Part shown: positions 33,188 to 41,516 of the stretch, piece by piece
Layout of the letters: each line of letters starts with the position of its first letter
Numbering within the stretch: position 1 is the first letter of the stretch
DNA from: a virus
DNA: 64,000 nucleotides
Direction: 5' to 3' (one strand)
Virus record (IMG/VR): IMGVR_UViG_3300029889_000001
Span: 1-64,000 of that record
The notes under the pieces: model-generated
The model's input: the letters and a program-made list of their open reading frames with translations, nothing else
Told to the model about the DNA's origin: nothing
Databases searched by the model: none
Translations under genes and position numbers: made by a program

Positions 33188-33231
33188 TTGACAATGGAAT
33201 AGTAACGGGTGTAAACGTGTATATGTAAGAT
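33188..33231 (+). promoter_or_regulatory. Candidate promoter for the rightward operon
   Basis: Perfect TTGACA at 33188-33193. Spacing of 17-18 gives only weak -10 matches (GTAAAC/TAAACG). A TATATGTAAGAT stretch lies further down. Other block-2 promoters may share the TTGACAA core (37930, 40426, 45491). Confidence 0.45.
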
Positions 33232-33256
33232 TGAATTCAATACGAAAGGGGATTAC

Positions 33257-34291
33257 ATGAGCGTTAACCCGTCACAATTGCAAGCCATTCTCACCGCAGC
33301 TATTCCTGCCCGTTTGCCTTTACTCATTACAGGGATGCCCGGTATCGGCAAGACTGATACCGTTGAATCCGTCACCGCGTCACTGTCCAATGACCTCATC
33401 TTGGAACACCCGGCAGTGGGTGACCCTACAGACTTTAAAGGTCTCCCATGGGGTAATCAAGGTGCAACGGAAGCAACTTTCCTGCCGTTCGGGAACTTTG
33501 CCCGTGCATTGAAAGCAACCAAACCCACTGTCTGGTTTTTCGATGACTTGGGGCAAGCTCCCCCGTCTGTGCAGGCCGCATGTATGCAACTATTCCTTGC
33601 CCGCCGGGTCAACGGCCATGTACTCCCGGACTGCGTTACTTTCCTTGCGGCCACTAATCGGCGCATTGACCGCGCGGGAGTATCGGGCATTCTAGAGCCG
33701 GTAAAATCCCGTTTCGTGTCCATTGTCGAATTGGAACCCGATATTGACTCGTGGTGCAACTGGGCATTCTCGCACGGTATCCCCGCTACCCTGATAGCTT
33801 TCCTACGTTTCAGGCCGGAATTGCTTTGCAAGTTTGAAGCGACGGCAGACCTTACAAACTCTCCAGTTCCCCGTACATGGGCGCATCTTGCTAAGATTGA
33901 GTCTCTTTCCTTGCCCGCTGTGATTGAATCCGCCGTGATGGCGGGGAGTGTAGGGGAAGGAGCAGCGCTTGAATACCTTGCTTTCCGGTCAATGGTGAAG
34001 AGTCTGGTAAACCTTGACGCCATTCTCATGAATCCCGATAAGGCTACAATTCCGAGCAAGCCCAGTGAATTGTACGCGGTCTCAGTTGGACTCGCTGCCC
34101 GCGCTAACGATCAGAATTTTGCCCGCATTGTGACCTATGCGAATAGGCTCTACACTGAAGCGGGCAAGGGCGAATTCGCCGTTCTCCTCATCCGTGACGC
34201 AATTCGCCGTGACGAAAAGATTCAATACACTGATTCCTTTGTTCGCTTGAATTCTGGTCCCTTGGGCCAGCTTATTTCAGGCCGTTCATAG
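33257..34291 (+). CDS. MoxR-like AAA+ ATPase, 344 aa
   Basis: Walker A GMPGIGKT (26-33), Walker B VWFFDDLGQA (92-101, DD catalytic), and a sensor-1 AATNR near 133. The layout matches MoxR/phage AAA+ proteins that pair with vWA proteins. It starts the rightward operon with AAGGGGATTACATGA, the same 15 bases that precede the zincin-vWA gene. With the next two genes it makes a MoxR-DUF3150-vWA set that should remodel or load a protein target. The substrate is not known. Confidence 0.85.
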   Translation: MSVNPSQLQAILTAAIPARLPLLITGMPGIGKTDTVESVTASLSNDLILEHPAVGDPTDFKGLPWGNQGATEATFLPFGNFARALKATKPTVWFFDDLGQAPPSVQAACMQLFLARRVNGHVLPDCVTFLAATNRRIDRAGVSGILEPVKSRFVSIVELEPDIDSWCNWAFSHGIPATLIAFLRFRPELLCKFEATADLTNSPVPRTWAHLAKIESLSLPAVIESAVMAGSVGEGAALEYLAFRSMVKSLVNLDAILMNPDKATIPSKPSELYAVSVGLAARANDQNFARIVTYANRLYTEAGKGEFAVLLIRDAIRRDEKIQYTDSFVRLNSGPLGQLISGRS

Positions 34292-34344
34292 TCCTATCGC
34301 CGTTACCGGACCGTATGCCGGAATTCACTTGGGAGAGTGAGAAA

Positions 34345-35211
34345 ATGACCGCTTCAGATTTGCATACAAGGGCAATGCTAGTCTCTCTGAGAATCAGCGC
34401 ATGGAGTGCTCGCAAGTATGACCGCAAGGTTTCACAAGAGACCGCTGCGGCACACAATACCACTCTTGACGCTGGACGCTACAATAAACACCTATTGCCG
34501 GGTGATTGTCCAGCGTACAAGGCGTTAACGGGTCACATTGCGGATTTGAGAGTCAAGCATTACGCGCAAACTCTTGCATGGTCCGATGACGGATGGAGAT
34601 TACTCCCCGTCAAGAATTATCAGGCATATACCGATATGGTGCGCAAAATGTTCCATGATGCCGATTCTTTGCTCGCCGATTTTATCGCCGATTACCCGGC
34701 TTATCGTGAGCAAGCAAGGGAAGTCTTGAATGGCATGTTTCAAGAGACCGATTATCCCTCAGACATCGCTGGACGTTACTCTTGGGGAGTGGAATACAAT
34801 CCCGTTCCCGCAGGGACCGACTTTCGAGTGACTATTGCGGCGGAGGAGATTAACGCTATCGCGGCACGGACTGAACAGCGGGTCACGGAAGCATTCAAAG
34901 ACGCTCAGCAGGATGCCGTCAGACGTTTGGCCGATTGTCTCTCACGGATTCACGAACGTTTGGCGCAGCCAGAAGCTATCTTCCGTGATTCGCTAATAGG
35001 TAACGCACGGGAATTGTGCGATGTGTTGACCCGCTTGAATCTCACGGATGACTCGACACTTGAATCCTTGCGCAGGCAGACTGAGATACTTGCGGCAAGT
35101 GATCCTCAAACGTTGCGCGATAATCCCGATGTGCGCGTTAGCACGGCGAATGAGGCGCAGGCAATTCTTGACGCGATGACGGCCACTTATGGCAAGGGCA
35201 TTTTTGCCTAG
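34345..35211 (+). CDS. DUF3150-like protein, 288 aa
   Basis: The ATG at 34345 (GGGAGAGTGAGAAA upstream) is preferred over 34315. A helical protein with N-terminal SLRISAWSARKYDRKVSQE, consistent with the DUF3150 family that sits between MoxR-like ATPase and vWA genes in phages. The name rests mainly on this context and on the N-terminal motif. Confidence 0.65.
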   Translation: MTASDLHTRAMLVSLRISAWSARKYDRKVSQETAAAHNTTLDAGRYNKHLLPGDCPAYKALTGHIADLRVKHYAQTLAWSDDGWRLLPVKNYQAYTDMVRKMFHDADSLLADFIADYPAYREQAREVLNGMFQETDYPSDIAGRYSWGVEYNPVPAGTDFRVTIAAEEINAIAARTEQRVTEAFKDAQQDAVRRLADCLSRIHERLAQPEAIFRDSLIGNARELCDVLTRLNLTDDSTLESLRRQTEILAASDPQTLRDNPDVRVSTANEAQAILDAMTATYGKGIFA

Positions 35212-35293
35212 TAACCCTGCCCATGGGCTCATGGGCAAACGGGGAAGGGTATCAGGCACTAATCGTGCTGGCGAGATACCGGAAGGGGATTAC

Positions 35294-36445
35294 ATGAATG
35301 CACAGAGCAAAATGACCGCAGCGCGCACTAGCCTAGTACTAGAGCAGCCATTTTTTGGTACGCTCGCCTTATCGCTTAAAATGCAAGCGGATGACACTTG
35401 CGAGACCGCATGGGTCAATGGCCGTACACTGGGGTACAATCCTACATTCATTGAATCCTTGCCGCATGAGCAGATTACCGCTCTAGTTGCGCATGAGGTG
35501 ATGCATTGCGCAATGGGTCATCCGTTTAGACGTGATGGACGTGAGCCTAAACCGTGGAACGTTGCCTGCGATAAGGCTATCAATTCAGAACTGAGAGAAT
35601 CCGGCTTCACTTTGCCCGAAGGTGCTTTGTATCCTTCGGACTCTGAAAAGGGCAAGTCTGCGGAATGGCATTACTCGCACGCGCAACAGGATGATAACCC
35701 GGACCCGAACGGGCAGGGCAATGGGCAAGGGAATACAGCGGGTCAAGGTCCAAGTGTCCCGGACCCATTAGGGGAAGTTCGGGATGCCCCTACGGGTCCC
35801 GATAGTGACGGGGAACCCGCTCCAACTGAGCAGGAATGGAAACAAAGAGCAGCCAGCGCTTTACAGCAGGCAAAGATGCAAGGCACATTGCCCGCTGGCC
35901 TTGCGCGTCAAGTGTCGCAAGCATTACGGCCTAAGTTGGACGTTAGGTCTCTGTTACTCCGATTTTTCTCCGAGCGTAGCACGGGCGATTATTCATGGAC
36001 TCGCCCAAACTCGCGGTATCTTTCACAAGGTCTCTATCTTCCCGCGCTGGAATCTAAAGCCCTGGGCGAGATCGCAATCATGGTAGACACTTCGGGCAGT
36101 GTGGATGAGGTAAGTTTATCCTATGCGCGGTCTATCGTTGAATCGGTAATCGATGAGTGCAATCCCGCTGCGGTCACGGTCTATTACTTTGATTCCGAGA
36201 TTGCAAGTATTGACCGATTTGAGCGCGGGGATTCTTTGACGTGGAAACCTCAAGGCGGAGGTGGAACGTCTTTTATCCCCGCTCTTGAGGCGATAGAGTT
36301 AGACGGGCAAGCGGTCTGCGCGGTCTGTATCAGTGACCTTGACGGTACTTTCCCCGATATTCCCCCGTCTATTCCTGTTCTATGGCTTTCAACTGTTGAA
36401 GACGCAACTGCCCCGTTTGGTGAGGTGGTTTACGTTGACCGATGA
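35294..36445 (+). CDS. DUF2201-like metallopeptidase/vWA protein, 383 aa
   Basis: The ATG at 35294 has the same AAGGGGATTACATGA context as the ATPase. Residues 66-76 read A-HEVMH-CAMGH, a zincin helix, followed by WNVACDKAINSEL (DUF2201 N-terminal domain). Then a Gln/Gly/Asp-rich linker (about 130-180) and a vWA-like domain: AIMVDTSGSVDE (MIDAS DxSxS, 265-269) with a late GGGGTSFIPALEAI and VCISDLDGTFPDIPPS. Together with MoxR and DUF3150 it likely forms a metal-dependent, ATPase-remodelled complex. Confidence 0.8.
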   Translation: MNAQSKMTAARTSLVLEQPFFGTLALSLKMQADDTCETAWVNGRTLGYNPTFIESLPHEQITALVAHEVMHCAMGHPFRRDGREPKPWNVACDKAINSELRESGFTLPEGALYPSDSEKGKSAEWHYSHAQQDDNPDPNGQGNGQGNTAGQGPSVPDPLGEVRDAPTGPDSDGEPAPTEQEWKQRAASALQQAKMQGTLPAGLARQVSQALRPKLDVRSLLLRFFSERSTGDYSWTRPNSRYLSQGLYLPALESKALGEIAIMVDTSGSVDEVSLSYARSIVESVIDECNPAAVTVYYFDSEIASIDRFERGDSLTWKPQGGGGTSFIPALEAIELDGQAVCAVCISDLDGTFPDIPPSIPVLWLSTVEDATAPFGEVVYVDR

Positions 36446-36514
36446 CACTTCGGGGGATGGTTAGGTATCACATCCCCCTTAACAATCGTTCCTGGGGCAT
36501 CCTACGGGGCAGGA

Positions 36515-36763
36515 ATGAGCGATTTAACGCAAGCATACGCAAGCATGGAAGGCGGGAGTATGAAATACGGCCACACACTAACCTGCATCTGCCGCGATTG
36601 CACTACAGAAAGACTCAACCGCTGCGTGCGTATCATGCTTTCTTCGATTGACAATGCTGTCCATGCTACGCGCAGGGTATCGGATGAGGCAATCGGTGCA
36701 ACAGTTAAACCGCGTGTTCGATTAGCCGCACACTACGCACTAAAACTGTTATCGAAGTCTTGA
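36515..36763 (+). CDS. Small Cys-containing basic protein, 82 aa
   Basis: GGGGCAGGA upstream of ATG 36515. Residues CICRDCTTERLNRC give a zinc-binding-like cysteine group, then a basic helical end. An alternative frame starting at 36442 is not supported. Confidence 0.55.
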   Translation: MSDLTQAYASMEGGSMKYGHTLTCICRDCTTERLNRCVRIMLSSIDNAVHATRRVSDEAIGATVKPRVRLAAHYALKLLSKS

Positions 36764-36771
36764 CGCGGCAA

Positions 36772-36787
36772 TTGATAGGAACCCAAA
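36772..36787 (+). repeat. TTGATAGG intergenic box, copy 1
   Basis: TTGATAGGAACCCAAA. First of about twelve copies of consensus TTGATAGGNNACCAAA between block-2 genes (others listed separately). Contains the in-frame stops TGA-TAG and, in some copies, an SD (TAGGAG). Confidence 0.7.
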
Positions 36788-36809
36788 CCAAACACGGAGG
36801 AATAGCTTT

Positions 36810-37013
36810 ATGGAATACGGAATTTTGGTAGTTGAGAGCGAGTCCGGCGAGTACCAGATTATCGGTCCCGTTGACTCTGTGGCCGAAGCGAAAGAGATCG
36901 CACAGAATTACACGGTACACGGTCCCGATTCTGACTGCTTAGCTCCTGATCGCTTTGTCATTGTCCGGCGCGGGGAATGGGGCTATTACACGCGCAGAGA
37001 ACTCTTGTACTAA
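36810..37013 (+). CDS. Hypothetical protein, 67 aa
   Basis: Small alpha/beta protein (ILVVESESGEYQIIGPVDSV), like the short FIST/DUF-type phage proteins. Preceded by an A-rich GGAGGAATAGC ribosome site. Not recognised. Confidence 0.6.
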   Translation: MEYGILVVESESGEYQIIGPVDSVAEAKEIAQNYTVHGPDSDCLAPDRFVIVRRGEWGYYTRRELLY

Positions 37014-37032
37014 TCCTTGCGCTCACCGGCAA

Positions 37033-37048
37033 TTGATAGGCAACCAAA
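37033..37048 (+). repeat. TTGATAGG intergenic box, copy 2
   Basis: TTGATAGGCAACCAAA between the 67-aa and 112-aa genes. Confidence 0.65.
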
Positions 37049-37069
37049 CACGTTTATGGGAGATTGAAA

Positions 37070-37408
37070 ATGGCGACAATGACACGCGGATTTGACGTTA
37101 TGGGAGATCGGTACAGATACGACTTCCGAAAATGCACGTCTAGGGATGGATGGGCGCAACTGGACACGCGGCAGGATGCGTCTTACTTTGGCAACTGGAT
37201 TAACCCGCTCACGCTCAAGCTAATGAGTTATTGCGAAGGCGATACAACCTTGACCGATTGCACAGACGAAGCCGATTTTATCGCCACTGTGCGCGAGTGC
37301 ATCCGCTGGCATAGTGAGGCCGGTTATTTCATCGGGATAGATGGGATGTGTGAACCGGAAATTATCGAAGCATTCACGCGCATGGGCCTGTCAGAATTCT
37401 TGCATTGA
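37070..37408 (+). CDS. Hypothetical protein, 112 aa
   Basis: ATG at 37070 (a TTG two codons before is possible; GGGAGATTG upstream). Alpha/beta with two cysteines (TDCTDEADFIATVRECIRWH). Its stop TGA lies inside a degenerate TTGATAG box at 37405. No family recognised. Confidence 0.6.
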   Translation: MATMTRGFDVMGDRYRYDFRKCTSRDGWAQLDTRQDASYFGNWINPLTLKLMSYCEGDTTLTDCTDEADFIATVRECIRWHSEAGYFIGIDGMCEPEIIEAFTRMGLSEFLH

Positions 37409-37420
37409 TAGCGGTATAAC
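37405..37420 (+). repeat. TTGATAG intergenic box, diverged copy
   Basis: TTGATAGCGGTATAAC; the TGA is the stop codon of the 112-aa gene. Confidence 0.5.
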
Positions 37421-37442
37421 GAATTGAGAGGAGAAACGGAAA

Positions 37443-37853
37443 ATGATTCACGGCAAGCTGTACAAAACACGATTCACTGAAATAGGTTTCACGTTGAATT
37501 CGCCTGGAGACTGGCGATTCGTTGACCTGTCCGACGCGCAGGATGGAAACAAAGATAACATGCACTGTATCGGCGCGTCCTATCCGACACGGGAGCAACT
37601 ACTCCTAAACGTGGAACGGTACGCGGCGGAGTATGGCTGTGAAGGCGCAAGTAAGCCGAACGTGCAAACTCCACCGGACGCGCTGCTTCACCAGATCGCA
37701 CGGGATTACCTGGGAATCAAAACGCTTGACATGCGGAATTCAGACTCGCTCGACTTCTACAGTATCGCCGTGTGGAACCTGAAGACGGCGCTAGAGGCTG
37801 CATGGAAAGCTGGAGTGAGCACGGGATTCAAAGCGGGCAAGGAAAGCAACTAA
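37443..37853 (+). CDS. DUF6900-like protein, 136 aa
   Basis: The C-terminal 45 residues read IARDYLGIKTLDMRNSDSLD then FYSIAVWNLKTALEAAWKAG, matching the DUF6900 motif known from plasmid and phage proteins. An alpha/beta N-terminus (IGASYPTREQLLLNVERYAA). Function unknown. Confidence 0.65.
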   Translation: MIHGKLYKTRFTEIGFTLNSPGDWRFVDLSDAQDGNKDNMHCIGASYPTREQLLLNVERYAAEYGCEGASKPNVQTPPDALLHQIARDYLGIKTLDMRNSDSLDFYSIAVWNLKTALEAAWKAGVSTGFKAGKESN

Positions 37854-37859
37854 CCGGCT

Positions 37860-37875
37860 TTGATAGCGGTCCAAC
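37860..37875 (+). repeat. TTGATAG intergenic box, copy
   Basis: TTGATAGCGGTCCAAC directly after the DUF6900 gene; a second copy starts at 37887. Confidence 0.55.
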
Positions 37876-37886
37876 TCTTGTACTAA

Positions 37887-37903
37887 TTGATAGGGGATCA
37901 AAA
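37887..37903 (+). repeat. TTGATAGG intergenic box, copy
   Basis: TTGATAGGGGATCAAAA, 12 nt after the previous copy. Confidence 0.6.
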
Positions 37904-37923
37904 TAATCCTTGCGCGTTACATT

Positions 37924-37943
37924 TTCCACTTGACAAGCGTTTG
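37924..37943 (+). promoter_or_regulatory. CCnCTTGACAAnCnTTTG motif, copy 1
   Basis: TTCCACTTGACAAGCGTTTG lies upstream of the 129-aa gene. TTGACA is at 37930-37935. The -10 at 17-18 nt is not canonical. Similar motifs: 40420-40439 and 45485-45504. Confidence 0.5.
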
Positions 37944-37999
37944 ATAGACGTGCAAGGATTAGCAAGCATCAAGCAAGCAACACCGGGAGGATGTAAGCA

Positions 38000-38389
38000 A
38001 TGATCGAATTGAACGGCAAGCATTACTCAAAGAATCTGGCAGAGTCCAAGAGGCTTGTACGAGAGGGTGGAGAGGCTTTTCTAGCAACTCACACTCACGG
38101 CGGATTCTACCGGACGCATACGAACGGGGTCCTATTGCTTGACAGGGACCGTGAACCGTTCGCCTATGCCGTGATCGACTCGCAGACCGGCACATGCTTT
38201 TTCGTGACCGCGCATAAGACAGAGCAGGGCATACGGTATATGTACTCTACGTGTGAGCACACGGAAAAGGCGCTGGGCATCCACGGCATGAAGTGTTCCG
38301 AGATTCACAGCATTGCCAAAGAGGTTATCAGGCAGAGCGGTATCCCGATGTACAGCAGATTCTATCGCACGGATGAGGTGGCGGCATGA
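38000..38389 (+). CDS. Hypothetical protein, 129 aa
   Basis: ATG at 38000 with GGGAGGATGTAAGC upstream. Beta-rich with FAYAVIDSQTGTCFFVTAHK and a helical end (IHSIAKEVIRQSG). No family recognised. Confidence 0.6.
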   Translation: MIELNGKHYSKNLAESKRLVREGGEAFLATHTHGGFYRTHTNGVLLLDRDREPFAYAVIDSQTGTCFFVTAHKTEQGIRYMYSTCEHTEKALGIHGMKCSEIHSIAKEVIRQSGIPMYSRFYRTDEVAA

Positions 38390-38652
38390 TTACCTACGTT
38401 TCTACTATTCCTGCGGGCGCTGTGGTTCGCCAGATCGACGGCAACCTGTACGCTCACACGAATTTGAAGCTAGACGTGCAACCGGGCCGCGTGACCGTCA
38501 AGGGCGGCATTGAAACCCGTATGATGCGCGTCCATGAGGTACATCCGACTAACGGCACAGCTACGGTGATTATCGGGCGGGCGGGAGATGCAATCGCAAA
38601 TACAGTTAACCTGCCGTTCTCAGTAACCGCTTTACATGAGGTGGATGCGTGA
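38386..38652 (+). CDS. Hypothetical beta-rich protein, 88 aa
   Basis: ATGA overlap with the previous gene. Nearly all beta strands (VVRQIDGNLYAHTNLKLDVQ, ATVIIGRAGDAIANTV). Small beta-barrel, not identified. Confidence 0.55.
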   Translation: MITYVSTIPAGAVVRQIDGNLYAHTNLKLDVQPGRVTVKGGIETRMMRVHEVHPTNGTATVIIGRAGDAIANTVNLPFSVTALHEVDA

Positions 38653-38915
38653 TGGGCAAGCATTACTCCACACACGATTATTGCCGTATCCTGCTCGCTC
38701 AAGTCATGGCGGATGTGCGAAAGAAGTACACGCCCGAAGAGATCAAGGCAGCATGGGCCTGGGAAACAAGCGGGGGAGTACGGCACACCTATGAATTCCA
38801 CGGGCCGCATGGCGAGTACAGGCATAACCTGGGCAGCGCTTGCTGTATGTGGAGCGCAAGGGCTGAAGGATGGTCACAGATCATTCACGCTGGCGAAACT
38901 CTTGTACAGGAGTAA
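38652..38915 (+). CDS. Hypothetical protein, 87 aa
   Basis: The ATG at 38652 overlaps the upstream stop (TGATG); GAGGTG is the ribosome site. It has helical and His/Trp-rich segments (VRKKYTPEEIKAAWAWE). Unknown. Confidence 0.55.
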   Translation: MGKHYSTHDYCRILLAQVMADVRKKYTPEEIKAAWAWETSGGVRHTYEFHGPHGEYRHNLGSACCMWSARAEGWSQIIHAGETLVQE

Positions 38916-38917
38916 CA

Positions 38918-39190
38918 ATGCTCCACCATCCCGATAACGACCACTGGAACGAATGGCGAGAGGCCGTCAAGCGCACAGGATACACGCCGCAACTGGCTCA
39001 CGCTGCTCATGCTTTGTTGGAAATGGAAAATTGGACTCCGCAAGAACTTGAGTCTTATTTCTTTAATCCTTGCCGCTGTTCGGCTAGTACGAATATCGCA
39101 GATGAGATTAACTACGGGACCGGAAGCCTCGACTTTAATGGATTCTGGGAATTCCCTTGCACTCACCGGGAACACACTGAAACCATTTGA
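38918..39190 (+). CDS. Hypothetical protein, 90 aa
   Basis: ATG at 38918 (CAGGAG upstream). Helical start (DHWNEWREAVKRTGYTPQLA), Cys pair at NPCRCSAS. Its stop TGA is the TGA of a TTGATAGG box. Confidence 0.55.
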   Translation: MLHHPDNDHWNEWREAVKRTGYTPQLAHAAHALLEMENWTPQELESYFFNPCRCSASTNIADEINYGTGSLDFNGFWEFPCTHREHTETI

Positions 39191-39201
39191 TAGGAGACAA
39201 A
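39187..39201 (+). repeat. TTGATAGGAG box (stop plus SD)
   Basis: TTGATAGGAGACAAA: TGA is the stop of the 90-aa gene and TAGGAG the SD of the 217-aa gene. Confidence 0.7.
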
Positions 39202-39205
39202 CGAA

Positions 39206-39859
39206 ATGAAAAGCGAACTCGAAGGGCGCTTGCAATTTGATGCTATTCAAGCCGCCGAAGACTTGACTGGGCTTGACTCGCATAAAACAGACCTTCCCGT
39301 ATGGCTCGCCATAGGAATGATGCAGGCAAACGGCAAACGCAAGTCAGAACTCTTGACCGCTCAACTCGACAGCACGTTTTCTAGCAAACTCGATTATTAC
39401 GAGAGAGTCCTAGCGGCTGAAGGATTCTCGAAGGTTTTCGAGATGGAGATTCCGAACGACCCAACACACGAAAAGGATTATCAGGATAAGTATTTCATTT
39501 ACTGGCATCCTGACGGTCTGCTGCTCTCGTTTGATTCCTACTTTGGCGATTCCGTGAACGGCGGACACATCTACTTCAATTTCAAGCCGAACGACTGGAA
39601 ACAGTTTTGCACGTTGAATATTCCGCTGAGCGGCGGCGGTGGAGTCTATGAGTCCCTCGATTGCCGTGAGGCTATCCGGTACTACCTTGGGAAAATGAGA
39701 GAGACCGGAACATTCCTGCCAGTATGGGAGAATCGGCCTTTCCTGTGGCTCTTGCACTACATGGACACCAAAGAAGAGGGCTACGACTACAAGGCGATTA
39801 CCGCGTCACGGATCGCACAACTGCCGGAACACGTTCGCAACTCTATCACTCCCGCGTGA
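39206..39859 (+). CDS. Hypothetical protein, 217 aa
   Basis: No family recognised. Alpha/beta with a Tyr/Phe-rich mid part (KYFIYWHPDGLLLSFDSYFG) and a C-terminal helical end. Cytoplasmic by composition. Its SD is inside the TTGATAGGAG box. Confidence 0.6.
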   Translation: MKSELEGRLQFDAIQAAEDLTGLDSHKTDLPVWLAIGMMQANGKRKSELLTAQLDSTFSSKLDYYERVLAAEGFSKVFEMEIPNDPTHEKDYQDKYFIYWHPDGLLLSFDSYFGDSVNGGHIYFNFKPNDWKQFCTLNIPLSGGGGVYESLDCREAIRYYLGKMRETGTFLPVWENRPFLWLLHYMDTKEEGYDYKAITASRIAQLPEHVRNSITPA

Positions 39860-39867
39860 GGATCGCA

Positions 39868-40053
39868 ATGAAAGTGTTTATAGTACGAGAGTTTCATCGT
39901 CCTTTCCTTGGCGGCAACCTCAATATGAGGCAACTGCTAAACCCGATTTTCTTCAGCCGGGAAGTGAAGCATCCCGACCGTAAGAGGCAACGCACTACCA
40001 GAATGCGCGACCTGATGCTATGGGGAGCGCGGAAACTCAAGAGGGCGATATGA
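39868..40053 (+). CDS. Small basic protein, 61 aa
   Basis: ATG at 39868 after GAGG. Arg/Lys-rich, with a helical end (TRMRDLMLWGARKLKRAI) that could bind nucleic acid. Three 61-codon genes follow each other here (39868-40404). Confidence 0.5.
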   Translation: MKVFIVREFHRPFLGGNLNMRQLLNPIFFSREVKHPDRKRQRTTRMRDLMLWGARKLKRAI

Positions 40054-40235
40054 CGTGTCCACTGTGCAATGGAGATACATTCCTACGGCGCTTGCAGCCT
40101 CATCCTGGCGTCAAGGGCTGTATGGTGACCGTGACTAAGCCCTGCCCAAAATGCAAAGCGACAGGAAAAGTACCGGACTCAGGCAACCTATTTGCAACAC
40201 TCGAAAAGGAGTTTACCAATGTTCATCAATCGTGA
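40050..40235 (+). CDS. Small zinc-ribbon protein, 61 aa
   Basis: ATGA overlap with the previous gene. CPLCNG and CPKCKATGK form a CxxC...CxxC ribbon like a DnaJ/TFIIS-type knuckle. Function unknown. Confidence 0.6.
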   Translation: MTCPLCNGDTFLRRLQPHPGVKGCMVTVTKPCPKCKATGKVPDSGNLFATLEKEFTNVHQS

Positions 40236-40404
40236 CTGGCAAAGATCGGAAGAGGATGATTTTAAACTGAATGTCCTACCGCGTTTGGATTCCGGTACTG
40301 AGGCCGTGCCGTGTTTGTGTATTATCGACAAAACCGTTCGGAGTGAATCTGGCCAACCGATACTCAGCATTACTGGCTGGCACATTCAACCAAGAGGCGA
40401 ATGA
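40219..40404 (+). CDS. Hypothetical protein, 61 aa
   Basis: ATG at 40219 with AAGGAG 8 nt upstream; overlaps the previous gene by 17 nt. A Cys pair (VPCLCIIDK) and beta strands. Unknown. Confidence 0.5.
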   Translation: MFINRDWQRSEEDDFKLNVLPRLDSGTEAVPCLCIIDKTVRSESGQPILSITGWHIQPRGE

Positions 40405-40419
40405 AAAAGATTTATCATT

Positions 40420-40439
40420 TTCCTCTTGACAATCATTTG
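40420..40439 (+). promoter_or_regulatory. CCnCTTGACAAnCnTTTG motif, copy 2
   Basis: TTCCTCTTGACAATCATTTG, in the 147-nt gap before the ParB gene. TTGACA at 40426-40431. The -10 is unclear. A new promoter here would separate ParB from upstream genes. Confidence 0.5.
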
Positions 40440-40551
40440 TGAGATGTGAAAGTGTTGTATCAACGCTTGGGAGAGCGTTAAACCGAACTCAGAGAATTCT
40501 ACAAATCTCCAGAGGATCGGAGAGCGTAGCGAAAAGGGAGAGGGAAAGATC

Positions 40552-41502
40552 ATGGCAGTTGAATTTGCAAACGAAACAACGAAGCGGGCCTGTGCGCTCT
40601 ACAGCGATTGGCCTGAGAACATCCTTATCGTGCCGGAACTGAATGGTCGGCATGAGCATACGGATGTGGAAACACTGGCAGCCGACATTGCCAAGAACGG
40701 GCAGCTTGTCCCGGTTATCTGCCGGAAAAACGATCAAGGCTTGCCGGTCCTCGTAGCTGGACATCGCCGCTACAGGGCTATATGCCTGTTGAACGAGCGC
40801 AACCCCGAACAGCCTATGCGCGTGAAGTTTGAATACGCGGCTGTCACTGAGGTTGAGGCTTTCAGCATGGCAATCCGGGAAAACCGCAACCGGAAAGACG
40901 TTTCCCCGATTGACGATTGCGCCAACATTATCACCCTGCGCAAGCGTTTCCAGTTCACCGATGAAGACATTGCGACCATCTATTTTCCCGAAGCAAAGAC
41001 GGATGAGGAAAAGGCTGAGGCTCTGCGTTACGTCAAACAGCGTGCCTCACTTGTGGAACTCGCTCCCGAAGCCGCCGATGCCGTAAGGGAAGGGCGCGTT
41101 AAGCTCACCGCCGCTGTGGGTCTTGCCAAACTCACCAAGGATCAGCAGAGGGAAAAGGTGTCCAGACCTGGACGGGTCAAGGTCAGTGACGTGGCGAAGA
41201 AGTCAAAGGCAAAGCCGCAACCCGCTGAGGCTCCGGCTCCGATTGAAACCGCTCCTGCTCCGGCTCCTGCTCCGCAACCCGCCAACGGCAAGGGCAACGG
41301 AAAGCACGTTGACAAGGATTCCGATGCCCACAAGCTGCGGACATTTTCTTTGAGCCTGAACGATTTGCTCAAGGATGTTGAGCCTGCGGACCTTACCAAT
41401 CCCGATGTGGAATGGGTGTCCGTGTCCGCTCTGAAACTCCTGGCGCTCTCACATCTTGTCAACAAGGCAACCAGCGCGAATAACGGGGATGTCAAGTTCT
41501 AA
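40552..41502 (+). CDS. ParB/RepB-like partition protein, 316 aa
   Basis: Motifs of the ParB N-domain: GRHEHTDVETLAADIAKNGQ, VLVAGHRRYRAICLL and IRENRNRKDVSPIDDC. Then an HTH-like middle and a long Ala/Pro-rich linker (PAEAPAPIETAPAPAPAPQ) followed by a helical end. No ParA is seen in the window. Phages use such ParB proteins for replicon maintenance or gene control. Strong SD (GGGAGAGGG) upstream. Confidence 0.8.
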   Translation: MAVEFANETTKRACALYSDWPENILIVPELNGRHEHTDVETLAADIAKNGQLVPVICRKNDQGLPVLVAGHRRYRAICLLNERNPEQPMRVKFEYAAVTEVEAFSMAIRENRNRKDVSPIDDCANIITLRKRFQFTDEDIATIYFPEAKTDEEKAEALRYVKQRASLVELAPEAADAVREGRVKLTAAVGLAKLTKDQQREKVSRPGRVKVSDVAKKSKAKPQPAEAPAPIETAPAPAPAPQPANGKGNGKHVDKDSDAHKLRTFSLSLNDLLKDVEPADLTNPDVEWVSVSALKLLALSHLVNKATSANNGDVKF

Positions 41503-41516
41503 GGGAGAGGGCTGTC

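Larger units (their letters stand above)
31933..33256. other. Divergent intergenic region without genes
   Basis: About 1.3 kb between the leftward and rightward operons. No frame here has a credible start, SD and composition. It contains the leftward promoter, four iteron-like repeats, several GC-rich palindromes, scattered ATGGTAAC/GTTACCAT elements (near 32734, 32819, 33001) and TTGACA at 33188 for the rightward operon. It is the best candidate in the window for a replication origin or a main operator region. Confidence 0.7.

Noticed and set aside
33188-33216. Canonical sigma-70 promoter for the ATPase operon
   Set aside because: The -35 is perfect but the -10 at 17-18 nt matches poorly, so only a candidate is reported.
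32998-33240. 80-codon minus-strand frame in the divergent region
   Set aside because: No SD, crosses the promoter and palindromes of the rightward operon, odd composition; treated as chance.
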